Part shown: positions 10,348 to 19,358 of the stretch, piece by piece
Position numbering within the stretch: position 1 is the stretch's first letter
Layout: every line of letters begins with the position of its first letter
Assembly: GCF_030818415.1 (NCBI RefSeq)
Contig: NZ_JAUTAE010000001.1
Span: 3,808,001-3,872,000 of the forward strand
Reading direction: 5' to 3'
Source of the DNA: Sphingomonas sp. SORGH_AS_0950
Lineage (GTDB): Bacteria > Pseudomonadota > Alphaproteobacteria > Sphingomonadales > Sphingomonadaceae
DNA: 64,000 nucleotides
Program-made: the position numbers and the translations under genes
The notes under the pieces: model-generated
The model's input: only the letters and a program-made list of their open reading frames with translations
The model's database searches: none
What the model was told of the DNA's origin: nothing

Positions 10348-11316
10348 TCACCGCCGGGGCGAAAGCGTCGGCGCATCGTCGTCGGTCATCGTCACGCGGC
10401 GGATCCCGCCGTCCGGGTCGTAGCGGATCCGGTCGATCGCCACGACCCGTTCGCCCTGGAACGGGCCGGGTCCGGCCGCGCGGTCCCAGCGGTGATAGAC
10501 GATCAGCCAGCGCCCGTCGGGCGTCTTCACGAAGCTATGATGCCCCGGCCCCTGATGCCGCGCGTCGCTGGTCAGGATCGCACCGCGATAGCGCCATGGC
10601 CCGACGGGCGAGGGGGCGGTGGCATAATGGACCGAATAATCGGGTCCGTCGAAGCGGCCATGGCTGTAGGACAGGTAATAGAGCCCGCCGCGTTCGTGCA
10701 TGAACGCGCCTTCGGTGAAGTTCGGCGGCTGTTGCACCGGAATCTCGCGCGCGAGCGACACCATGTCGGGCTTCAGTTGCCAGACGCGCAGCCTCGCCCC
10801 CGCGCTGCCGCCCGCATAGAGATAGGTCCGGCCCGACTTGCGGTCGGTAAAGACCATCGGGTCGATCGCCTCGAACCCCGGGCCGCCGATGACGAGCGGG
10901 CGGCCGCTGTCGCGATACGGTCCCTCGGGCCGGTCGGCGACGGCCACGCCGATCCGGCTGGGCGTCGGATTTTGCGGGCCGACCGAATAATAGAGATAAT
11001 AGCGGCCGCCCCGCACTGCGACGCCGGGCGCCCAGAGGAAATGGTCGCGGGCGCCGTCGTCCTTGATCCAGCCGATCTGGTCGCGCCGGATCAGCGCGCC
11101 GCGCGGCCGCCAGTCCTTGAGGTCGCGGCTGGAAAAGGCGCCGAACCGGTCGGCGGCCCAACTGCCCCCCGGCCCGCCGGTGGGAAAGATCCACATCTCG
11201 TCGCCGATCATCATGGCATGCGGGTCGGCCCCCTCGAATTGCGGGTTCCGCGCGGCGACCGAGACGGTGATCGCCAGCGCCAGTCCGGCGGCGGCGCAAT
11301 AGTGGAACGCCCTCAT
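10348..11316 (-). CDS. GH43-type secreted glycosidase
   Basis: 322-residue family-43-type five-bladed beta-propeller glycosidase with an N-terminal signal peptide (cleavage near VAARNP). Family features are visible: an early aspartate in GADPHAMMIG, the middle aspartate in AIDPMVFTD, and the likely general-acid glutamate in TEGAFMHERGGLYYLSYS. HHSFVKTPDGRWLIVYH closes the propeller. GH43 enzymes release arabinose, xylose or galactose from plant hemicellulose and pectin side chains in the periplasm or outside the cell; the exact sugar cannot be read from sequence. It diverges from a GH5-like gene across 132 bp and probably shares a control region with it. GAGAGGATCAGG precedes the ATG. No frameshift was seen. 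Confidence 0.85.
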   Translation of the reverse strand: MRAFHYCAAAGLALAITVSVAARNPQFEGADPHAMMIGDEMWIFPTGGPGGSWAADRFGAFSSRDLKDWRPRGALIRRDQIGWIKDDGARDHFLWAPGVAVRGGRYYLYYSVGPQNPTPSRIGVAVADRPEGPYRDSGRPLVIGGPGFEAIDPMVFTDRKSGRTYLYAGGSAGARLRVWQLKPDMVSLAREIPVQQPPNFTEGAFMHERGGLYYLSYSHGRFDGPDYSVHYATAPSPVGPWRYRGAILTSDARHQGPGHHSFVKTPDGRWLIVYHRWDRAAGPGPFQGERVVAIDRIRYDPDGGIRRVTMTDDDAPTLSPRR

Positions 11317-11370
11317 CCTGATCCTCTCTCATGGTTGCGGCCGACCTGTCGCGGTCGATCCGATTGGTCG

Positions 11371-11384
11371 TACAATATCCTGTA
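11371..11384. promoter_or_regulatory. Possible operator between divergent GH43 and GH5-like genes
   Basis: TACAATATCCTGTA is an inverted repeat (TACA-N6-TGTA) in the 132-bp region between two divergent glycoside hydrolase genes. It resembles the spacing of GntR-type sites and shares the TGTA/TACA half-site with the stronger palindrome at 19286. Short arms make this weak. Confidence 0.25.
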
Positions 11385-11448
11385 ACATCGACGGATTTTT
11401 CTCTAGCCTCCTCGTGCAAAAGACCAACAAGACAAGGGAGAGGATGGG

Positions 11449-12583
11449 ATGAAGCCATGGATGCTGGGCGGAATCGCGCTGCTCGCGCTGTTGCCCGCCG
11501 CACCGGCCGAGGCGCGGGACCGCTGGACCGAGGCGCAGGCCCGGGCCTGGTATGATCGCCAGCCCTGGCTGGTGGGGGCCAACTACACCCCCGCCTCGGC
11601 GATCAACCAGCTGGAGATGTGGCAGGCGGCGACCTGGGCCCCGAAGCGGATCGACCGGGAACTGGCGCTGGCGCAGGGGATCGGGATGAACACGATGCGC
11701 GTGTTCCTGCACGACCAGCTCTGGGCGCAGGACCCGGAGGGGTTCAGGCAGCGGATCGGCGCGTTCCTGACCATCGCCAGCGCGCATGGCATCCGCCCGC
11801 TCTTCGTGCTGTTCGACAGCTGCTGGGACCCGAACCCCCGGCCGGGGCCGCAGCATCCGCCGATCCCCGGCGTCCACAATTCGGGCTGGGTGCAGGGACC
11901 GGGAATGGCGGGGTTGCGCGACCGTGCGCGATGGCCCCGCTACCGCGCCTATGTGCAGGGCGTCATCGGCGCCTTTCGCGACGATCCGCGCATCCTGGGC
12001 TGGGACGTGTGGAACGAGCCCGACAATGGCGCCGACCAGTATAAGGGGCAGGAGGACAAGGAGCCGCTGGTCCGCGCGATGCTGGCGCAGGTGTTCGACT
12101 GGGCCCGCGCGGCGGAGCCGTCGCAGCCGATCACGTCGGGCGTATGGCTGGGCGAGGACTGGGCGCCGGGCGGGCGCGCCTCGCCGATGGAGAGGCTGCA
12201 ACTGGCGCAGTCGGACGTGATCTCGTTCCACGACTATAGCTGGCCCGAGACGTTCGAGCGGCGGGTCAGGCAACTGCTCCCCTATAACCGCCCGATCCTG
12301 TGCACCGAATATATGGCGCGCGGTAATGGATCGACCTTCGACGGATCGCTGCCCATCGGCAAGCGGTACAATGTCGCGATGATGAACTGGGGCTTTGTCG
12401 ATGGGAAGACGCAGACACGGCTGCCATGGGATAGCTGGAAGAAGCCCTATGTCCTTGAGGAACCGACCATCTGGTTTCACGAGGTGTTTCGCGGCGACGG
12501 CACGCCCTATCGCCCGGGCGGAGACCGATCTGATCCGCCGCCTGGCCGCCGCGCCCAAGGGGGTGGTGCCCGCCGCCCCCTGA
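11449..12583 (+). CDS. GH5-like (cellulase/mannanase-type) hydrolase with 3' frameshift
   Basis: Secreted (beta/alpha)8 glycoside hydrolase of the GH5 or clan-A type. It has a signal peptide (cleavage near AEARDR), an acid/base glutamate in GWDVWNEPDNG, and a probable nucleophile glutamate in ILCTEYMARGNG, with conserved PWDSWKKPY near the end. The start at 11449 has GGGAGAGG upstream. After residue ~354 (GTPYR) the reading frame is broken. The coordinates given assume one extra base within CCCGGG at 12513-12518; removing it restores a tail ending GVVPAAP at 12583, 9 bp before the convergent GH28 stop. Without correction the frame runs on to 12843 as arginine/proline-rich sequence antisense to GH28. 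Catalytic residues lie upstream of the break. Its substrate is unknown; xyloglucan, glucan or mannan are possible. Confidence 0.75.
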
Positions 12584-12592
12584 TCCTTCGCG

Positions 12593-13912
12593 CTATCCGC
12601 CATCGGGAAAGGGTATCCAGCGGGCGGCGCAATCCCCCGCCGCAGCCTGGGCGGGGGGCAGGGCGGGGCCCGGCGGTGGCGGAGAGACGCCGCCCGGCCC
12701 GGCGGCGATCCGTGCATTCTCGACCTGCCATGTCGCGCCGGGTGCGAAGCGGACGCCGTCCATCGTCACCTCCAGCGGATGGCCCGCATCATGCCCGCGC
12801 AGCACCAGCGTACCGTCGGTACCGGTCACGTCGTGCAGCGTGATGTCGCGGTAGAGCGGGATCGCAAACCCCTGTGCCGAGGCATCATAGCGCGTGTCGA
12901 AATCGATCGGCCGCCGGTTGCCGCGCAGGCATATCCCGTCATAGCGGACCCGCGCGACCAACCCGCCCCGGCTGGCGTCGCTCTTGATCCGCAGCCCCGA
13001 GGTCGTGCCGTCGAGCGTCAGATGGCGGACGAGGATATCGCTGACCCCGGCCTGCGTCTCGCTGCCGATCGACATGCCGTGCCCTGCATAGAAATGGCTG
13101 TCGAGGACCGAGACATGCCGGGTCGGGCCCTTGCCCGCCTTGATCGCGACATTGTCGTCGCCGGTCCGGATGAAGGCGTGTGCGATGGTGATGTCCTGCG
13201 ACGCGCCGGGATCGATGCCGTCGGTGTTGCGCGCATCGGCGGGCGTGTCGATGCGCACGCCCCAGAAGGTCGCCCCCTGCACGTCGTTCAGCACGACATG
13301 GAAATTGGGCGCGTTGCGCAGGGTGACGCGGTAGAAGACGAGATCGCGGGCATGGTCGGCCTCGATCAGCCGGGGATTGTTCTGCTGGCCGCCCTCGCGT
13401 TGCGCGCGGCGGGCGAGTTGCCACCAGCTTTCGGCATGGCCGGTCATCGGGGTGCCGCCCGCACCGTCGATCGCGCCGTCCCCGACGATCCCGCCGCCGC
13501 GCGTCCCGTCGAAGCGGATGAAGGCCGTGCAGCCATTGCCCTTTGCGGCGATCGTGCCGCACACGCCCTGGCCGCGATCATAGACGCGCGGATCGGACAG
13601 GGCGGTCAGGACGACGCCGCGATCAAGCCACAGCGTGACACCCGATGTCATGCGCAGCGGACCGCTGAAGAAGCGTCCGCCTTCGGGACCGGGCACCAGC
13701 CGGACCGCCGCTCCGCGGTCGCAATGGTCGATGGCGGCCTGGATGCGCCGCGTCGCGTCCTGGCCCGCGCCCTCGGGCGACAGGGTGGCGCAGATCCGTT
13801 GGGGCAAAGCGGGCTCGGTCACCGTCCGGCGATCCTGCGCCCGGGCGGTCGCCGCGATCAGGCCGAGCGCGAGGAGGGGGGCGAAGCGTAAGCAGGGAAA
13901 GCGGGCAGCCAT
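12593..13912 (-). CDS. GH28 polygalacturonase-like pectinase
   Basis: 439-residue secreted right-handed beta-helix protein with a signal peptide ending near TARAQD. All four GH28 signatures are present in order: NTDGID, TGDDNVAIK, GHGMSIGSE and RIKSD. They supply the three catalytic aspartates, the histidine and the substrate-binding Arg/Lys. Enzymes of this family hydrolyse alpha-1,4-galacturonan or rhamnogalacturonan. A proline-rich stretch (GVSPPPPGPALPP) near the C-terminus looks like a linker followed by a short tail with a single cysteine. It is the last of a minus-strand series of hydrolase genes beginning near 16.8 kb, 79 bp after the GH27 gene, and converges with the GH5-like gene. 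Confidence 0.92.
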   Translation of the reverse strand: MAARFPCLRFAPLLALGLIAATARAQDRRTVTEPALPQRICATLSPEGAGQDATRRIQAAIDHCDRGAAVRLVPGPEGGRFFSGPLRMTSGVTLWLDRGVVLTALSDPRVYDRGQGVCGTIAAKGNGCTAFIRFDGTRGGGIVGDGAIDGAGGTPMTGHAESWWQLARRAQREGGQQNNPRLIEADHARDLVFYRVTLRNAPNFHVVLNDVQGATFWGVRIDTPADARNTDGIDPGASQDITIAHAFIRTGDDNVAIKAGKGPTRHVSVLDSHFYAGHGMSIGSETQAGVSDILVRHLTLDGTTSGLRIKSDASRGGLVARVRYDGICLRGNRRPIDFDTRYDASAQGFAIPLYRDITLHDVTGTDGTLVLRGHDAGHPLEVTMDGVRFAPGATWQVENARIAAGPGGVSPPPPGPALPPAQAAAGDCAARWIPFPDGG

Positions 13913-13991
13913 GCGGCCGTTCCTGCCATGGTCGGGATCGACCCCGCCTTACCGCCGGAGGACAGTTGGTTCATCCGCCATGCCGTCCGCG

Positions 13992-15347
13992 TCAGGCACG
14001 CAGGCGATAAAGCCCCGATCCATGCGGCGGCAGGGTCTGCGCGAAGCGGCCGCTGGCCCGGCCGAGCGATCGTCCGCTCCACAGGTCGGTCACGCCGACC
14101 CCGCCCGGCAGGCCCAGATAGGACAGGGCCAGGCCCACCTCCCTGGGCTTGTCGGTGGTGTTGAACAGCGCGAGATAGCGGTCGCGCGGCGCGCCCTCGG
14201 GCGTGGCGGACCAGATGCGCGCGCCGTCCTCGACGAAATGCGGCCGGTTGTCGGTCGAGGCCTGGTTGACCGCCAGCACCGCGCGGTTGGTCAGCAGCGC
14301 CAGCGTCGGCGCGTCCAGATGGCGCAGGTCGCCGCCCATGATCAGTGGCGAGCGCGCGATCGACCACAGCGTCATCAGCGTCCGCTGCTCGTCGGGGGTG
14401 AACTTGGTGTCGCGCTTGCCCAAGGCGAGGCGGCCGAGCGGCAGCATGTCGGCATCGGGCCAGCCGCCCGACCCGCAATAGGGCGTCCAATTCTCCAGCC
14501 GGGTGAACTGCGCCTCCAGCATCGGCCATTCGTCCCAGAAATCGTCCGAGATGCGCCACATCTGCGCATGGCGGCGGACGTGCGGGCCCCGGATCACCGG
14601 CGTCTCGCCGGGCGACAGGCTGAGGATGATCGGGCGGCCGCTATTGCCGATCGCCTTGTGCGCCGCCTCGATCTCGGGGGCATGGGCGTCATAGGGGCGG
14701 CTCATATCGTCCATCTTGACGAAATCGACGCCCCAGGAGGCATAGAGCGCGAACACGCTGTCATAATAGGCCTGCGCGCCGGGCCGGGTCATGTCGACGC
14801 CGTACATGTCGGGATTCCAGGCGCAGATGCTGGTCGTGTCGGCGATGTCGGCGGCGCGGTAGCGGGTGCCGAGGATCGGCAGGTTGCGCTTCACCGCCAG
14901 CCGGGGAATGCCGCGCATCAGGTGGATGCCGAACCGCATCCCCATGGCGTGCACGTCCGCCGCCAGCTTCGTGAAGCCCGATCCGTCGGCGCTGGAGGGA
15001 AAGCGGTTGGGCGCGGGGATCAGGCGGCCATGACCGTCCATCGCGGGCACCGGTGCGGCGCTATATTCATAGCTGGAGGCGTTGGGCTCATACCATTGGA
15101 TGTCGACGGTGAAGATATCATAGCCGAAGGGCAGCAGCCGGTCGCGCATGATCGCGGCGGTCTCGCGCGCCTGCGCCTCGGTGATGGTGGTGGCGAAGCT
15201 GTTCCAGCTGTTCCAGCCCATGGGCGGGCGCGGGGCGAGCGGCCCTGCGGGCGCGGCGGCGCGGGCGGTCCCGCTGGCCAGCATCGCCGTGCCCGTCCAT
15301 GCCGCCCCGGCCAGCGCCTGTCGCCGGTTGATCCCGCTTTCGTCCAT
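13992..15347 (-). CDS. GH27 alpha-galactosidase with Tat-like signal
   Basis: 451-residue glycoside hydrolase of clan D. The mature part opens with PPMGWNSWNSF, the hallmark of GH27. The nucleophile aspartate lies in VDFVKMDDMS and the acid/base aspartate in WRISDDFW. The substrate-sensing loop near the front differs from classical enzymes (VDIQWYEPN instead of IDDCW), so galactosidase or arabinopyranosidase/N-acetylgalactosaminidase-like specificity is open. The N-terminus has twin arginines (INRRQALAGAAWTG) and AXA before residue 31, so Tat export is likely. I chose ATG 15347 because GGGAG lies 8 nt upstream; GTG 15356 is the alternative. It removes alpha-galactosyl side chains from galactomannan, raffinose-type or pectic galactans. 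A second GH27 lies at 37.1 kb. Confidence 0.88.
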   Translation of the reverse strand: MDESGINRRQALAGAAWTGTAMLASGTARAAAPAGPLAPRPPMGWNSWNSFATTITEAQARETAAIMRDRLLPFGYDIFTVDIQWYEPNASSYEYSAAPVPAMDGHGRLIPAPNRFPSSADGSGFTKLAADVHAMGMRFGIHLMRGIPRLAVKRNLPILGTRYRAADIADTTSICAWNPDMYGVDMTRPGAQAYYDSVFALYASWGVDFVKMDDMSRPYDAHAPEIEAAHKAIGNSGRPIILSLSPGETPVIRGPHVRRHAQMWRISDDFWDEWPMLEAQFTRLENWTPYCGSGGWPDADMLPLGRLALGKRDTKFTPDEQRTLMTLWSIARSPLIMGGDLRHLDAPTLALLTNRAVLAVNQASTDNRPHFVEDGARIWSATPEGAPRDRYLALFNTTDKPREVGLALSYLGLPGGVGVTDLWSGRSLGRASGRFAQTLPPHGSGLYRLRA

Positions 15348-15390
15348 CCTCACCACTCCCGGCCTGTTATTCCGTCGTTATCCCGGCAGG

Positions 15391-16824
15391 TTAGGGAGCA
15401 TCCCCGGAGGCGGCAACCCGGTCGATATCCGCGCCCCAGGGATCGCGACCGACCATGACCGTTCCGGCGGGCGTGAAATCCGCCAGCGTGTCGGCGGCAC
15501 GGCCATAGCGGTCCCAGCGGGGCAGGCCCGCGCCATTGGGGTCGCCGGTCTTCACGAAATTGATGAGATAGCCGCTCATCGCCCGGCCCATCGCCCGGTC
15601 GCGCGGGGTTGTGGCCGCGCCGTATTTGATCGCCTGATTGTCGAAGAAGAAGGGGATGTCGGTCGCATGCTGCGCGCCCGGCTGGCCGACCGACGAGGCG
15701 ACGTAGGAAAAGCGATATTCCCAGACCGGCACGCGCTTGTCGGCCAGCATTCCCGCCACCGCGCGTGCGCCGCCGACCATATAGCCGGTCTTGCCGCCGA
15801 TATCGGCATCGGTCGCGCCGACCACCATCGGCACCCGCGCGAAGCGGTCGGCCCGATAGGCCGCGTGCGGATCGACGATCACCTTGCCGTCGACAAAGGG
15901 GCCGGAAAAGGTCGGCTCGCCGCCGGAGGGGTTGAAGAGCTGCGCCAGGTTCAGCCCGTCGGTCACCTGCTCGGCGGACAACGCGCGCAGCCGGGACAGC
16001 GCATCGGGGGCGGCGGGGTCGATCCCCTTGGTGCGCGCGAACGCCGCGCCGATCCGCTCGACGGCGGCGAGCGTCCTGCGCGGATCGCTGCGTGCATCGC
16101 CGCCCGACATGACGAAGGCCCGGGCGAACAGTCCTTGCGCCTCGGGTGAGGTGACGAGCTGGTGCACCGACATGCCGCCCGCGCTCTCGCCGACGATGGT
16201 GACCCTGGCCGGATCTCCGCCGAACGCCGCGATGTTGCGCCGGACCCAGCGCAGCGCGGCGATCTGGTCCATCGTGCCGTAATTGCCCAGCCGCCCGCCA
16301 TCGGCATTCTCGGCGGTCAGCTGCGGCAGCGCGAAGGTGCCGAACCGCCCGACCCGGTAGTTGAAGCTGACGACCATCACCCCCTGGCGCGCCAGGTTCG
16401 CCCCCGCATAGGTCGGCGGCGATGCCCCGCCATTGACGAAGCCGCCGCCATAGATCCAGACCAGCACCGGCAGCTTGCCTCCGTTCCCGGCGGGCTTCCA
16501 GACATTGGCGTAGAGGCAATCCTCCGACGGCCGGGTGCCGAGCGGCGCGGCGTCGCTGGGAAAGGGTTGCTGCATGCAGTCGGCGGCATAGGCGGTGGCG
16601 TCGCGCACGCCCTCCCAGCGCGCGGCCGGTTGCGGCGCGCGCCAGCGGAGGGGGCCGACCGGCGGCGCGGCAAAGGGAATGCCCTTCCAGCTGGTCACAC
16701 CATCCGCGACGGTGCCACGCACCTGCCCCGTCTCGATCCGGACCGTGGCGCCGTCGGACCGGGCGACGGCCGGAGCGGCCAGGGCGAGCGCCGACAGGGT
16801 CAGGACGGTCAGGGACTTCATCAT
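15391..16824 (-). CDS. Type-B carboxylesterase
   Basis: 477-residue alpha/beta hydrolase of the carboxylesterase type-B family. It has a signal peptide (MKSLTVLTLSALALAAPAVA), the SEDCLYANVW motif, an oxyanion-hole YGGGF, and the nucleophile elbow GESAGG. A candidate acid residue lies in GATDADIGG and the histidine in GAQHATDIPFFF. Secreted members of this family in polysaccharide loci cleave ferulate, acetate or other esters from plant glycans; others act on small esters, so the substrate is unassigned. Start 16824 is supported by GGAGGAG six bases upstream (ATG 16821 is equally usable). It lies 43 bp upstream of the GH27 gene on the same strand and probably shares its transcript. Confidence 0.88.
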   Translation of the reverse strand: MMKSLTVLTLSALALAAPAVARSDGATVRIETGQVRGTVADGVTSWKGIPFAAPPVGPLRWRAPQPAARWEGVRDATAYAADCMQQPFPSDAAPLGTRPSEDCLYANVWKPAGNGGKLPVLVWIYGGGFVNGGASPPTYAGANLARQGVMVVSFNYRVGRFGTFALPQLTAENADGGRLGNYGTMDQIAALRWVRRNIAAFGGDPARVTIVGESAGGMSVHQLVTSPEAQGLFARAFVMSGGDARSDPRRTLAAVERIGAAFARTKGIDPAAPDALSRLRALSAEQVTDGLNLAQLFNPSGGEPTFSGPFVDGKVIVDPHAAYRADRFARVPMVVGATDADIGGKTGYMVGGARAVAGMLADKRVPVWEYRFSYVASSVGQPGAQHATDIPFFFDNQAIKYGAATTPRDRAMGRAMSGYLINFVKTGDPNGAGLPRWDRYGRAADTLADFTPAGTVMVGRDPWGADIDRVAASGDAP

Positions 16825-16908
16825 CGGGCTCTCCTCCGCGCCGCTTCGGGCGTTTCGGGGGAAGGGGTACAACCCGATCATGCCGCCGCGCAATGCGGGG
16901 CGGTGAAT

Positions 16909-18012
16909 TTATCGCTTTGTTATCAGGGCATTCAGGCGCCTTCGGAGGGGCTCGTCCCAATAATGATGGGCGGCCGCGGCGAACAGGATCGTGAACAGAT
17001 AGAGCGAAACCGCGATCGCCGCGGTCGTCGCCCCGCTGGCCGGTCGGGTCGCCACCCAGTTCATATAGACGTACACGAACGGATAATGGGTGATGTAGAG
17101 CGGATAGGAGAGCCGCCCCGCCAGCCTGCACAACCGCAGCGTCGCAGGGCCGCCCGCCGAATGTCGGCCCGCCACGATGATGGCGGGAAACAGGATCAGC
17201 ACGCACCCGGCCTGGTACAGTCCATTCAACGCGATGCCGTGCCACGTCCCCAGCACCGGCGCGGCGAACAGCGCGAGCAGGATCGCGCTCAACAGCGGGA
17301 AACCCAGCGTGAGGCCCGGCAGCCGGTCGCCCAGCCGATAGAGCAGCAATCCCACCAGAAACGGATAGGCCAGCCGGACCGGCGCGCCCCAGAAATTGGC
17401 CAGCCCCCAGCCGGTATCGTAAGACCCCAGCGACAGCGCGGTGACCAGCGAGGCGATCGCCGCCAGCCCGGTCAGCGCGATCAGCGCGCGCATCCGCAGC
17501 CGACGCAGAACCAGCGCATAGGCGAGATTGCCGATATATTCCTGAAACAGGGTCCAGGCCGGGGCATTGAGCGGATGGCTGTCCCCCAGCCGGTTGGGCA
17601 GCGGCGGCGAGGGCAGGGCGAGCATCGCCGCGACGAAGGCCAGAGCCACCAACGCGGCCGAGGCATCCTGCCGCCCATCGGCAAAGGGATCGCCCAGATA
17701 ACTCGCCAGCCCGAGCAGGGCGCCCAGCATGACCAGCGGATGCAGGCGAACCAGGCGCCGGACGAGAAAGTCGCGCACCGTCATCGCGCCCCATCGGTCG
17801 TCATAGGCATAGCCGATGACGAAGCCCGACAGCGCGAAGAAGAAATCGACCGCGAGATAGGCATGGGGCAGCATCAGCCGCACCGGATCGAACAGCACGG
17901 TGATGCCCTGGATATGGAAGGCGACGACCAGCAGCGCCGCCGTGCCGCGCAGGCCATCGAGCGTCTCGAAATGCGGCTTGCCCGTGCCGGTCCGGTCGAG
18001 CCGGGCGCTCAT
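16909..18012 (-). CDS. Acyltransferase-3 (OafA/NodX-type) membrane protein
   Basis: 367-residue polytopic integral membrane protein of the acyltransferase-3 family. The N-terminal motif LDGLRGTAALLVVAFH carries the family's histidine, and LAVDFFFALSGFVIG is the conserved second signature. About ten hydrophobic segments follow, and it ends in a basic tail. These enzymes move acetyl or other acyl groups across the inner membrane to O-acetylate exported or periplasmic glycans. Its ATG overlaps the stop of the upstream cytosolic sugar acetyltransferase by 4 bp, so the two are translationally coupled. That suggests joint acetylation of a saccharide on both faces of the membrane (inference). It could also modify the cell's own polysaccharide rather than a nutrient. 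Confidence 0.88.
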   Translation of the reverse strand: MSARLDRTGTGKPHFETLDGLRGTAALLVVAFHIQGITVLFDPVRLMLPHAYLAVDFFFALSGFVIGYAYDDRWGAMTVRDFLVRRLVRLHPLVMLGALLGLASYLGDPFADGRQDASAALVALAFVAAMLALPSPPLPNRLGDSHPLNAPAWTLFQEYIGNLAYALVLRRLRMRALIALTGLAAIASLVTALSLGSYDTGWGLANFWGAPVRLAYPFLVGLLLYRLGDRLPGLTLGFPLLSAILLALFAAPVLGTWHGIALNGLYQAGCVLILFPAIIVAGRHSAGGPATLRLCRLAGRLSYPLYITHYPFVYVYMNWVATRPASGATTAAIAVSLYLFTILFAAAAHHYWDEPLRRRLNALITKR

Positions 18013-18557
18013 CGTCCGATCGGCCGGGCGGGATTGCCCGCCACCGTCGCGCCTTGGGCGACGTCACGAGTGACGACGCTGCCCGCGCCGATGATCGCAT
18101 CGTCGCCGATGGTCACGCCGGGCAGGATCAGCGCGCCGCCGCCGATCCAGACATTGGCACCGATCCGGATCGGCCGCCCCCATTCCAGTCCCTGCGCGCG
18201 CTGCGCGGGGTCGCGCGGGTGGTCGGCGGTCAGGATCTGGACGCCGGGCCCGACCTGCGTCCCCGCGCCGATCTCCACCGTCACGACGTCCAGGATGATG
18301 CAGTCGAAGTTCAGGAAGACCCCGTCGCCCAGCGCGATGTTATAGCCATAGTCGCAGTGGAAGGGCGGTCGTACGACGACGTTGTGCCCGACCTTGCCCA
18401 GCCCCTCGACCAGCAGCGCATGACGCCCGGTCGCATCGGCGGCGAGCGACGCGTTGTAGCGCACCATCCACGCCGCCGCCGCCGCCCGGTCGGCGGCCAG
18501 TTCGGGATCGTCGGCGGTATAGGGCTCGCCCGCCAGCATCCGGTCCTTCTGGCGCAT
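18009..18557 (-). CDS. Maltose/galactoside O-acetyltransferase (Maa/LacA/NodL type)
   Basis: 182-residue cytosolic acetyl-CoA-dependent sugar O-acetyltransferase. It starts with the family opening (MRQKDRMLAGEPYTADDPEL, the Mac domain) and continues in left-handed beta-helix hexapeptide repeats (ALGDGVFLNFDCIIL; IGANVWIGGGALILPGVTIG). The catalytic histidine is in ILTADHP. Length and motif order match Maa/LacA/NodL, which acetylate the 6-position of glucosyl or galactosyl sugars. It is preceded by the DUF1349 gene with a 3-bp gap and overlaps the membrane acyltransferase gene. In a hydrolase island it may detoxify or tag imported sugars, but that is inference. Specificity between maltose, galactoside and other acceptors cannot be told. 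Confidence 0.92.
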   Translation of the reverse strand: MRQKDRMLAGEPYTADDPELAADRAAAAAWMVRYNASLAADATGRHALLVEGLGKVGHNVVVRPPFHCDYGYNIALGDGVFLNFDCIILDVVTVEIGAGTQVGPGVQILTADHPRDPAQRAQGLEWGRPIRIGANVWIGGGALILPGVTIGDDAIIGAGSVVTRDVAQGATVAGNPARPIGR

Positions 18558-18560
18558 CGA

Positions 18561-19250
18561 TCAGCTCAGATCGTGCAGGTCTTTGCCCAGCGGGGCGGTG
18601 ATGCGCAGGTCGGAAAAACGGACGCTCAACCCGCTGCGCTCCGGGGTGCAGGCCATCGGCCCGACCTGATAGGCGGTGGCGACCGGGAAGGGGGCCAGCC
18701 GGACGAGCGGCCATGTCCGGCCGTCCGCCGACACCTGCAACCGCAAGACGCCCCTGGCGACCGTCGCGCGCATCCAGAAGTCGGCGGCATCGCCCGTATA
18801 GGGGCCGGTCGCCCAGTCGGAGCGGCCATCGGTCAGCACGCTGCTCAGCATCGCGCGGCCATCGGACAGCTCGATCCCCGCCTTGACCCAGCGGCGTTCG
18901 TCGACGCGCACCATGATGCCCGCCTGATCGTAGAGCTTGTCGTAACGGCCCCGGATGCGCAGCTGCGCGGTAAAGGCGTCGGGGGCGGTGAAGCCCAGGA
19001 AATGGCCGCTGTCGCGCGTGAAGCCATAATGCGTCTCGCGCCAGAAATCGGTGCCCTGATCGGTGACCAGGGTCAGGTCGCCCGCCGCATCGACGCTCCA
19101 TTGCCGGGGCTCGTTCAGCCAGCGGCCGTCGCGGCGGCCCAGCACCGGCCTGCCCGCGCCCTGCGCCGCCGCCGCGCCGCCGATACCCGGCACCGTCAGC
19201 GCCATCGCACCCCCCATGACCGACCGGCGCGACATTCGCCTTTCCTGCAT
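18561..19250 (-). CDS. DUF1349 secreted concanavalin-like protein
   Basis: 229-residue protein with a twin-arginine signal (MSRRSVMGGAMAL, AXA near GGAAAAQG) followed by a DUF1349 domain, a concanavalin A-like beta-sandwich (GRWLNEPRQW at the front; DKLYDQAGIMVRVDERRWVK in the middle). Proteins of this family are often found with glycoside hydrolases and may bind sugars; no catalytic residue is established. ATGs at 19259 and 19235 are possible alternatives; 19250 keeps the twin arginines near the start. It is first in a run with the two acetyltransferases, and a 20-bp perfect palindrome lies 35 bp upstream, so this small operon is probably under one repressor. Confidence 0.78.
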   Translation of the reverse strand: MQERRMSRRSVMGGAMALTVPGIGGAAAAQGAGRPVLGRRDGRWLNEPRQWSVDAAGDLTLVTDQGTDFWRETHYGFTRDSGHFLGFTAPDAFTAQLRIRGRYDKLYDQAGIMVRVDERRWVKAGIELSDGRAMLSSVLTDGRSDWATGPYTGDAADFWMRATVARGVLRLQVSADGRTWPLVRLAPFPVATAYQVGPMACTPERSGLSVRFSDLRITAPLGKDLHDLS

Positions 19251-19285
19251 GACATCCATCCTTTCCGAGCAGCGGATCGACGGCG

Positions 19286-19305
19286 ATGTGTACATTTGTA
19301 CACAT
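19286..19305. promoter_or_regulatory. 20-bp palindromic operator-like site
   Basis: ATGTGTACATTTGTACACAT has two perfect 9-bp arms around a TT centre. It lies 35 bp upstream of the DUF1349 start and just beyond the MFS stop codon, where a repressor of the DUF1349-acetyltransferase operon would bind. The TGTACA half-site is compatible with a GntR-type regulator; the protein is not in this window. Confidence 0.55.
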
Positions 19306-19358
19306 GCAATGCAAGCGGTTTGCGGACGGCGGGGCGGGCGGGGTTCACCGCACCGGGC

